11,734 bases of DNA, from contig JAITQR010000184.1 in assembly GCA_031288815.1 (NCBI GenBank), positions 1 to 11,734 of the forward strand. The letters are read 5' to 3'. This DNA comes from Treponema sp. (lineage in GTDB: Bacteria; Spirochaetota; Spirochaetia; Treponematales; Breznakiellaceae). Below the pieces are notes generated by a model, which made no database searches, was not told the DNA's origin, and worked only from the letters and a program-made list of their open reading frames with translations. Every line of letters starts with the position of its first letter. Position 1 is the first letter of the stretch. Below, piece by piece: positions 1 through 6,900 of this stretch. Position numbers and translations under genes: made by a program.

Positions 1-4
1 ATGA

Positions 5-154
5 GCTATGGTCTACGCCCGGAATGGGGTGGGATTTAACAGTATCCGGGCCGACATGGTCTCCAAGGCCAAGGGGATGGGCGTTGACCGGGTGAACCGG
101 TGGTACCTGGATGCCTACAATGCGGCCAAGGCCCTCGGCGCCAAGTACAACTAA
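5..154 (+). CDS. C-terminal fragment of a family 1 (LplA/YtcQ-type) ABC solute-binding protein, interrupted at the window edge
   Basis: The frame ending in the TAA at 152-154 reads as a strongly coding 49-residue tail (AMVYARNGVGFNSIRADMV, then a GVDRVNRWYLDAYN stretch). It aligns with the C-terminus of the binding protein at 2097-3797: FNSIRADMV against FDQLWDAMV, then GVDRVN against GVEKVN, with the upstream MVYARNG also matching ILMAKPG. I therefore call it the end of a paralogous extracytoplasmic sugar-binding protein. A TGA at 2-4 is in this frame, so the reading frame cannot be followed back into the preceding sequence. Either the gene is broken or frameshifted, or the edge bases contain an error. 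The first in-frame ATG is at 8, but it falls inside the conserved C-terminal segment and is unlikely to be a real start. The stop lies 20 bases before the first permease, consistent with a binding protein-permease-permease operon. Confidence 0.6.
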   Translation, partial: AMVYARNGVGFNSIRADMVSKAKGMGVDRVNRWYLDAYNAAKALGAKYN

Positions 155-174
155 AACCTGGGAAGGAAAAGTAT

Positions 175-1128
175 ATGAAAAAAGCATCCTTTTATCCCTC
201 CCCCCGAGGAATAAGCCGGAAGGCGTCATTGGGAAGGACCCTTTACAATCAGCGGTTTCTTTTGATAGCATCGGTGCCTTTTATCGCTTGGCTGATTATT
301 TTTGCCTATATCCCCCTGGTGGGCTGGGTAATCGCCTTTCAGGATTATAAACCCCAGAATGGTTTTTTTGGTTCCCCCTGGGTCGGTCTTAAACATTTTA
401 TAAATCTTTTTAATGAACGGCTTTTTTACCGGGCCTTGCGGAATACCTTGGGGATGAGTTTTATGGGGATCGTGGCGGGTTTTACCTTCCCCCTGGTTTT
501 TGCCCTGCTGCTTAATGAGCTGCGGATTCTTGCTTTTAAGCGGGTTACCCAAACCATCTCTTATTTGCCCCATTTTGTATCCTGGGTTATTGTGGCGGGG
601 ATCGTAACCAATATCCTTTCCGTTACGGGCCCGATCAACGAAATTTTAGTACGGCTGGGGTTTATAAACCAGCCATACGATTTTTTGATCCAACCCCGCT
701 TGTTCTGGTGGATCATCGTGATAGCCGATGTCTGGAAAGAGACCGGATGGGGCGCTATTATCTATCTGGCGGCCATTACCGGAATCGACGCCCAGATTTA
801 CGAGGCTGCGGAACTGGACGGGGCCAGCCGCCTGCAAAAAATCTTCTATGTAACAATCCCCAGTATTCGGGGAACCATCATCATCCTCCTTATTTTGAGT
901 ATCGGAAATCTGCTTAGCACCGGGTTTGAACGGCAAATGCTTTTGGGGAACACCCTGGTAACTGAAAAATCCCTGGTGTTGGATCTTTTTTCCCTTAATT
1001 ACGGTATCGGGCTGATGCGGTATTCCTTCGGAACCGCCATCGGCATCTTTAAGTCTGTGGTCAGCCTAACCCTGGTGCTTTTTGCCAACTGGCTCGCTCG
1101 AAGGGCCGGTGAAAGCCATCTTATCTAG
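175..1128 (+). CDS. ABC sugar transporter permease, LplB/YteP type
   Basis: This 317-residue inner-membrane protein is one of the two permease subunits of a CUT1-type oligosaccharide importer. Six hydrophobic segments are visible, at about residues 28-55, 93-116, 128-148, 176-201, 233-251 and 286-308. The cytoplasmic EAA loop that docks the ATPase reads EAAELDGASRLQKIF from residue 210. The short charged N-terminus before TM1 and the phrase IPLVGWVIAFQDYKP are typical of the LplB family. I chose the ATG at 175 because GGAAGG at 161-166 lies just upstream and the MKKASF start suits the family; an in-frame ATG at 100 would overlap the upstream binding-protein tail. The next gene begins 10 bases after the stop. 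No ATPase gene is seen in the window; related Bacillus systems use the shared ATPase MsmX. The transported sugar is not known from the sequence. Confidence 0.93.
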   Translation: MKKASFYPSPRGISRKASLGRTLYNQRFLLIASVPFIAWLIIFAYIPLVGWVIAFQDYKPQNGFFGSPWVGLKHFINLFNERLFYRALRNTLGMSFMGIVAGFTFPLVFALLLNELRILAFKRVTQTISYLPHFVSWVIVAGIVTNILSVTGPINEILVRLGFINQPYDFLIQPRLFWWIIVIADVWKETGWGAIIYLAAITGIDAQIYEAAELDGASRLQKIFYVTIPSIRGTIIILLILSIGNLLSTGFERQMLLGNTLVTEKSLVLDLFSLNYGIGLMRYSFGTAIGIFKSVVSLTLVLFANWLARRAGESHLI

Positions 1129-1132
1129 GAGG
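1127..1132 (+). promoter_or_regulatory. Ribosome binding site overlapping the upstream stop codon
   Basis: AGGAGG shares its first two bases with the TAG stop of the first permease and sits 6 bases before the ATG at 1139. This fixes the start of the second permease and suggests that its translation is coupled to that of the first. Confidence 0.8.
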
Positions 1133-1138
1133 AAGACC

Positions 1139-2023
1139 ATGTCGGTACATAAAAAATGGGATCTGTCGGATATTATCATTACCCTGATCATGCTTTGGGT
1201 AATCGTCGTCACCCTCTACCCGTTCCTCAATGTGGTTGCTAAGTCCTTTAACGATCCTTTGGATACGGTTAAGGGGGGCATTACCATCTTCCCCCGGAAG
1301 CCGACCTTGGATAATTATCACGATCTCTTCCTGGCGGGGAACAATCTTCCCACCGCTTTCCGAATGTCCGTACTCAGGACCATCGTGGGGACTGTCTGCG
1401 GAGTCATCTGCAATTCCCTTTTTGCCTTTGCCCTTTCCCGAAAGGACTTTGTTTTCCGCCGGCATTTTTCGCTCATGCTGGTGGCCACCATGTACGTGGG
1501 GGGCGGTATAATCCCTTCCTACCTGTTGATCCGGAATTTGGGGATGCTTAACACTTTTCAGGTGTATGTTATTCCGGGACTGATAGGCGCTTTTTTTGTC
1601 ATCATCATCCGGTCCTATATGGACGGCATTCCTATAAGCCTCCAGGAATCCGCCAAGATGGACGGCGCTAATGACCTCTATATCTTTTTTCGGATAATTT
1701 TTCCCCTCTGTATGCCGGTTATCGCCACCATCGCCCTGTTCCTGGCGGTGGCTCAGTGGAATAGCTGGTTTGACACCTACCTCTACAACCGTTCCGCTGC
1801 CTGGCTTACCACGCTCCAATACGAATTGATGAAAATTCAGGACAGCGCCCAAAGCGCCGTTTCGGCGGATACCCATTCGGAGGCCTTAAAAACTGCCCGG
1901 CGAAATCCCGAAGCCCTTAAAATGGCCATAACCGTGGTGGTAACCACCCCTATTTTGGTGGTGTATCCCTTTTTACAAAAGTATTTTGTACACGGTATAA
2001 CCTTAGGCGCCATAAAAGAATAG
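1139..2023 (+). CDS. ABC sugar transporter permease, YtcP type
   Basis: This 294-residue protein is the second permease subunit and should form a heterodimer with the product of 175-1128. Six membrane segments are seen at about residues 12-37, 76-100, 110-131, 140-161, 191-210 and 261-280. The EAA loop reads ESAKMDGANDLYIFF from residue 170. The ending PFLQKYFVHGITLGAIKE is the hallmark C-terminus of YtcP-like permeases, and YPFLNVVAKSFND near the N-terminus is also typical. A perfect AGGAGG 6 bases upstream supports the ATG at 1139; an in-frame ATG at 1082 would overlap the previous gene by 47 bases and has no such site. Length is normal for the family. The binding protein follows 73 bases downstream, beyond a hairpin, which suggests one transcript with different expression levels of the parts. 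Confidence 0.93.
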   Translation: MSVHKKWDLSDIIITLIMLWVIVVTLYPFLNVVAKSFNDPLDTVKGGITIFPRKPTLDNYHDLFLAGNNLPTAFRMSVLRTIVGTVCGVICNSLFAFALSRKDFVFRRHFSLMLVATMYVGGGIIPSYLLIRNLGMLNTFQVYVIPGLIGAFFVIIIRSYMDGIPISLQESAKMDGANDLYIFFRIIFPLCMPVIATIALFLAVAQWNSWFDTYLYNRSAAWLTTLQYELMKIQDSAQSAVSADTHSEALKTARRNPEALKMAITVVVTTPILVVYPFLQKYFVHGITLGAIKE

Positions 2024-2042
2024 GGCTTAATTTACAAACCGG

Positions 2043-2064
2043 GGGGTTCCGTATGTTGAACCCC
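2043..2064 (+). other. Intercistronic stem-loop between permease and binding-protein genes
   Basis: GGGGTTC at 2043-2049 pairs perfectly with GAACCCC at 2058-2064 around an 8-base loop. No run of T follows, so it is not a typical intrinsic terminator. Hairpins at this place in sugar-transport operons are known to protect a transcript end and so raise binding-protein output over permease output; that role is an inference here. A TATAAA at 2065-2070 directly follows but has no -35 partner at the right distance. Confidence 0.5.
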
Positions 2065-2096
2065 TATAAAATTAGGATCGTTTTGAGGAGGATTTC

Positions 2097-3797
2097 ATGA
2101 TGAAAAGAAGACTGTTTGTTTTTTCTGTAGGTTGTGTTGTTTTACTGGCCGCGGCGTTTTTAGGCGGCTGCGGCGGGAAAAAGGATGCCGCCGGGGGGGC
2201 GAGTACCACCGCGGGTACTAAAACTCCCATAACCTTCACGTTTTACAACGACGAGCTAACCCAGGACTTGTCCTTTACCGATCCGGTGGCAAAAAAGATT
2301 CAGGAAGCCACCGGGGTTACCCTCAATGTAACCCACCCGGTAGGCGGGGACGCTTCGGCTGTTTCTCTAATGCTGGCCTCAGGGGATTTGCCGGATTTTA
2401 TCTACAGCCGTACCCCGGGGCTTAATGCCTTTCTGGATGCGGAATCGGTTATCCCCCTGGATGATTTAATCGATCAATACGGTCCCAATATCAAAAAACT
2501 CTACGGCCCCTACTTTAGCCATCTGCGCTATTCCACTAATGACCCCACCATCTACCAGTTCCCCTCCTATGATGTCCGGCAGGCCTTCTGGCAGACCGAC
2601 GGGATCATGCAGGTGCAGCACGCGGTGTTAAAGGAACTGGGGTATCCCAAGATGGAAAGCCTGCAGGATGTGGAAAATGCTCTTAAAGCGTACTACCGGG
2701 CCCATCCCTCTATTGACGGACAGCCCACTTTACCCATATCCCTGCCCTTTGACGGCTACGGCTGGCTTTTTTCGGTGGGGAATACTGCGGGTTTTATGGC
2801 GGGCTGGCCCGACGACGGCGAATATTATGTAGACCAGGAAACCCTGGAAACCACCTTTAAGTGGATCCGGCCGGAAATGAAGGTGTACCCCCAGTGGCTC
2901 AACAAGATGTATAACGAGGGGCTCCTGGATCAGGAAACCTTTACCCAAACCAACGATACCTTTTTGGCCAAGGTGGCCGCCGGCCGGGTACTCTCCATTG
3001 CCCTGCCCCGCTGGTATTACGCCTCCGCCGTGGCTACCCTTATGGGAGACGGCAAGCCCGATCGGACCTACGCCTACCTTCCCATTGTTAATGATGCTTC
3101 CATAAAATCCCGGCTCATGGTGGACTACGGCTTTGCCGGCGGCTGGGGGATCATGATCACCACCAAGTGTAAAGACCCCGCTCGGGTGGTGGAATTCTTT
3201 AACTATATGTGCAGCGAAGAAGCCCAAATCCTGGTTAACTGGGGTATTGAAGGGGAAAACTACGATACTATTGACGGCAAGCGGGTACTTCAGGCCGACG
3301 ACTGGGAGGGGATGCAAAGCGATCCCGATTATTCCAGAAAAACCGGTGTGGCCTCCGCGGGTTTCGGCGGTTCCTCCGGCTGGCAGTATCCTTTCCCCGA
3401 ATACGGCGCCGCCTATATCGACAGCACCGGGAACTACATGACCCCCATTTCCCCGGAAACGGTTAAGGCCCAATACACCCCCATTGAACGGGAAACCTTG
3501 GCGGCCTACGGCAAGGAAATGTGGACCGATCTTTTCCTCAAACCCGAGGATATGCCGGTACAGCGCCATGGCCGGGCCTTTGAATTTGCCTTGTCCCCGG
3601 ACACCAACGCCCTATTCGTACAGCTTTACGATACCATCGCCAACCACCTGGGCAAGATCCTTATGGCTAAGCCGGGGGATTTTGATCAGCTTTGGGATGC
3701 CATGGTGAAAGAAATGTATTCGGTGGGGGTGGAAAAGGTCAACGAGGAAATGACCCGGATCATCAGGGACAAGGTAAACCTTTGGGAAAAGGAATAA
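2097..3797 (+). CDS. Lipoprotein extracellular solute-binding protein, LplA/YtcQ type
   Basis: This 566-residue protein is the substrate-capturing subunit of the importer. The N-terminus has two Arg and a Lys, a hydrophobic core (LFVFSVGCVVLLAAAFL) and the lipobox LGGC, giving Cys25 as the predicted lipidated first residue of the mature protein. A Gly/Ala/Ser/Thr-rich linker follows, then a family 1 binding-protein fold (PITFTFYNDELTQD; ASGDLPDFIYSR; the typical VEFFNYMCSEEAQ near residue 370). Aromatic residues are plentiful, as expected of a sugar-binding cleft. Length is usual for the long LplA-like proteins. GAGGAGG at 2085-2091 serves either of two adjacent ATGs at 2097 and 2100; I give the first. 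The C-terminus resembles the partial tail at 5-154, so the two are paralogues. The ligand is probably an oligosaccharide released from the polymer on which the downstream enzymes act, but no residue fixes it. Confidence 0.9.
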   Translation: MMKRRLFVFSVGCVVLLAAAFLGGCGGKKDAAGGASTTAGTKTPITFTFYNDELTQDLSFTDPVAKKIQEATGVTLNVTHPVGGDASAVSLMLASGDLPDFIYSRTPGLNAFLDAESVIPLDDLIDQYGPNIKKLYGPYFSHLRYSTNDPTIYQFPSYDVRQAFWQTDGIMQVQHAVLKELGYPKMESLQDVENALKAYYRAHPSIDGQPTLPISLPFDGYGWLFSVGNTAGFMAGWPDDGEYYVDQETLETTFKWIRPEMKVYPQWLNKMYNEGLLDQETFTQTNDTFLAKVAAGRVLSIALPRWYYASAVATLMGDGKPDRTYAYLPIVNDASIKSRLMVDYGFAGGWGIMITTKCKDPARVVEFFNYMCSEEAQILVNWGIEGENYDTIDGKRVLQADDWEGMQSDPDYSRKTGVASAGFGGSSGWQYPFPEYGAAYIDSTGNYMTPISPETVKAQYTPIERETLAAYGKEMWTDLFLKPEDMPVQRHGRAFEFALSPDTNALFVQLYDTIANHLGKILMAKPGDFDQLWDAMVKEMYSVGVEKVNEEMTRIIRDKVNLWEKE

Positions 3798-3852
3798 GAA
3801 GAGCTTCTTGCAAACTCGGTTAGCGCGGGCCTTCGGTCTGATGCAGAAGCTC
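3796..3852 (+). other. Two mutually exclusive stem-loops in the gap before the GH3 gene
   Basis: GAGCTTCT at 3801-3808 plus GC at 3810-3811 can pair with GCAGAAGCTC at 3843-3852, with one bulged T, closing a loop of about 31 bases. The same 5' arm can instead form a local hairpin, AAGAAG (3796-3801) with CTTCTT (3804-3809), which starts on the stop codon of the binding-protein gene. There is no T-run, so a classical terminator is unlikely. It may mark a processing or attenuation point between transport and enzyme genes. The rest of the gap, 3853-3941, shows nothing I can name. Confidence 0.35.
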
Positions 3853-3941
3853 AGTATTTCCGACAATTTCAGTTTCTTAGCGGCGATACCCCGTCTTTTC
3901 ATCAGCCGGGGAGAAGAGCTGTCTTATTGTTTGTATTGCCC

Positions 3942-3947
3942 GGGAGG
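3942..3947 (+). promoter_or_regulatory. Ribosome binding site that decides the GH3 start
   Basis: GGGAGG lies 6 bases before the ATG at 3954. It argues against the in-frame TTG at 3927, which would add nine residues unlike the family and has no upstream site. Confidence 0.7.
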
Positions 3948-3953
3948 TGCAGC

Positions 3954-6900
3954 ATGACGCAAATTCGGGAGCGGGATGATTTTCATCCCCTCTATGTTTA
4001 TCCGTTTCAGGACCCCGCTCTGAGTTCCATGACCAGGGTAGAGGATCTCGTGTCCAGGCTCACCTTGGACGAAAAGCTGTCAATATTTGTCATGGGGGGA
4101 AGTTTCCTCCGCCTGGGCCTTCAGGGCGGCCGGAGCGGGAGCGAGGGCCTTCACGGGGTTGCCTGGGTAGGGCAGGCTACGGTGTACCCCGCTCCCCTGG
4201 GACTTTCCCAATGCTGGGACCGGGAGCTTTACGCCCGGATTGGGGACGCCATGGCCCGGGAAATCTACGCCTACGGCCAGGTAAGTACCCTGTCCCCGGT
4301 GGTGGATCTGCTGCGGGACCCCCGGTACGGCCGGGCCTATGAGACCATGGGGGAAGACGCCTTCCTGACCGGCAGCCTCGCCATTGCCGTCGCGGCGGCC
4401 ATGAATAAGCGCACCGAAGCGGGTTATCAGATGGTACAGCCCACCATGAAGCATTTTCTGGGCTACAATAACGAAATCAACCGAATCTGGACCAACAGCG
4501 TTATGACCCAGCGGAATATGCGGGAATATTATTTTAAGAACTTTAAGTATCCCGTGGAGGCGGGGGTAACCAAGGCGGTTATGAACGCCTACCACCTGAT
4601 CAACGGCAAACCCATGATGGTAAATTCCATTCAGGGTGAGAACCTCCTGAAAGAATGGACCCCGAATTATCCGGACACGGGGCATTATGAGTTTACCGTG
4701 GTAACCGATTTCCATAACCCCCAGAACCTTTATTTCCATAACCAGCGCTTTTACTACGATGATCCTGCGGGCCGGGCCCTTTCCGCGGCGGATTCCATCA
4801 AAAACGGTACCATCGGCTTTGGGGAAATGCCGAACCTGGTGATGCCCACCATCTACGAGGCGGTCGCCCGGGGCATGGTTTCTCTGGAGGATATAGACGA
4901 ACTGGTGCGCCGTACCTTTGTGGCCCGGCTGCGGACGGGGGATCTGGATCAATTCGATCTCCTCAGTCCCTACAACAAACCCGGGTTTTACGGTACGGTT
5001 CAGTCCAATATCAGCGAACACAAGAAGCTGGCCCTGGAAGCCTCCCAGGAATCGGCGGTACTCCTGAAAAACGACGGCATCCTCCCCCTCAAGGGATCGG
5101 AAACGAAACACGCCGTGGTCCTGGGCTTGCTGGGGGATTGGATTTTGCGGGATCATTATTCCCCCAATTATCCCTATACGGTTACCGTCAAGGACGCCTT
5201 TGAAAACAAGCTGGGCAAGGCAAACGTTTCCTTCAGCCGGGCGGTGGATACCGTCGCGATTAAGGCCGCCAACGGCCAGTACCTGCTGAACCCCAACGCC
5301 AAATACCGGAACGCCGCCAAGGGTTTCGGCCAGAGCACGGGAGGACAAACCGGGGCGGAAACCCCCGACGGGGATCGGATCCTTGCCAAGGGGGGCGCCA
5401 AAAAACCGGTCTTTACGGACAAGGACAAACTTTTTGAGATCTACGACTACGGATCGAACTACATCCTCTTCCGTACCCCAATAAACGAGCTTTTTGCCCA
5501 GATTTCCTATGACAGAAAATTCGTCAACAATACCAGCGCCCCCGGGGAAGGGGATAACGATGTTTCCATGGGTTTCGCCCAGCCCCTGGCCTATGTGAAT
5601 TACCAGAAATTCGGCCTGGCGAAACTTCAGGACGGAAAAACCGCCATCTATAACTATGTGGCGGGAAACGGCGGTATGGCCTTCGATTCCGACGATGAGG
5701 AATTGAACCACGGCAGCTTTATCGGCCTTGCCGGGGAGGACGGGAGTATCCTTCCCCTGGGTACCGCCGGCCCTATTGATATTCCGGAGCGGCTTGCGGG
5801 CCTTAAGGACGAGCAGAAGTTCGAATTTGAGATCATCAAGTCGAAAAAGGAAGCCGTCCGCGAGGCTGTTTCCGCGTTGCCCCCGGACGCGGTGATAGTT
5901 CTGACCCTGGGCTACGAGCCCCACCTGAACGCCCGGGAGGCGGTAGACCTGTACCGTTGCGGTCTGGGGGAAGCCCAGATGGAGGTGATCAACTATACCA
6001 CCGGGGAACTGGGCCGGGATGTCATCCTGGTGGTTAAAACCGGAAGCCCCATGACGGTTACCGAAGAGATCCACCGGAATCCCCGGGTTAAGGCTATCCT
6101 CCACATCGGCCAGTCCTGCCAGGAAGAAGGGGCCGCCCTGGTAAGCGCCCTCTTTGACGACGGCTATCAGGGGGCGGCGCCGGGCTATACGGGTTTTGTC
6201 CCCTTCTCCCCCCCCGCGGGCCGGCTTACCGCTACCTGGTACAAGCGCGTTTCCGATATGCCCGGGGCAAGCACCGGGCATCGCCCCGCTTCCTACCGCC
6301 ATCCCCCTTACGACGAGAACGCCAACGATAATGTCAGCAAGATGAACGGTACCATTAATACGGGAATCCAGATTTACGATATTATTAAGGGGAAGCGCAC
6401 CTATCAATATTTCGACGGCGAGCCCCTCTATCCTTTTGGTTACGGCCTTACCTACACCGATTTTGCGTATGCCGGCCTGGAAGCGGTAAAGCGGGGGGAG
6501 GATACCCTGGAGCTTTCGGTACAGGTGCGGAACACCGGATCCTACCCCAGCGACGAGATTGTCCAGTTTTACGGTTACTACAATCCCCGGCAGCCCCGAA
6601 AGCCCCGCTTTGAGCAGCCGAGGAAACGGCTAATCGCCTTTGAACGGCTGCGGAATATCCTGCCCGGCGAGACCAGGACCCTCAAGGTAGAGGCGGCCAT
6701 TCAGGATAAGCTGGGCGTATGGGATATTACCCGGGAGCGGTTTTGGGTGGAACCGGGGGAATATGTCTTTCAGGCGGCCCGTTCGTCCGCCGACCCCCGG
6801 GCCGCGGAAACAAGCCTGCGTCTGGAAGGGGAAGAATGTCCCCGCCAGATCTTTACCGGCAAGCACCGGTGGGCGGAAAATTTTGACGACTACAGCGGCC

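Noticed and set aside
1..39. A tiny 12-residue frame starting with the ATG at base 1
   Set aside because: It stops at 37-39, has no upstream context, and overlaps the much better supported binding-protein tail in another frame.
100..174. ATG at 100 as the start of the first permease
   Set aside because: It would overlap the coding tail of the upstream binding protein by 55 bases, and the added segment is unlike LplB N-termini, while the ATG at 175 has a good site upstream.
2031..2070. A promoter made of TTTACA at 2031 and TATAAA at 2065
   Set aside because: The spacer is 28 bases, far outside the usual 16-18, and no better -35 box lies at the right distance.
3927..3953. TTG start giving the GH3 protein nine extra residues
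   Set aside because: There is no ribosome binding site before it, the added residues are not a signal peptide, and GGGAGG at 3942-3947 points to the ATG at 3954.
4080..6407. A 775-codon open frame on the minus strand opposite the GH3 gene
   Set aside because: It lies wholly inside a gene with clear GH3 motifs, encodes no recognisable domain, and arises because the GC-biased third codon positions of the real gene suppress stops on the other strand.
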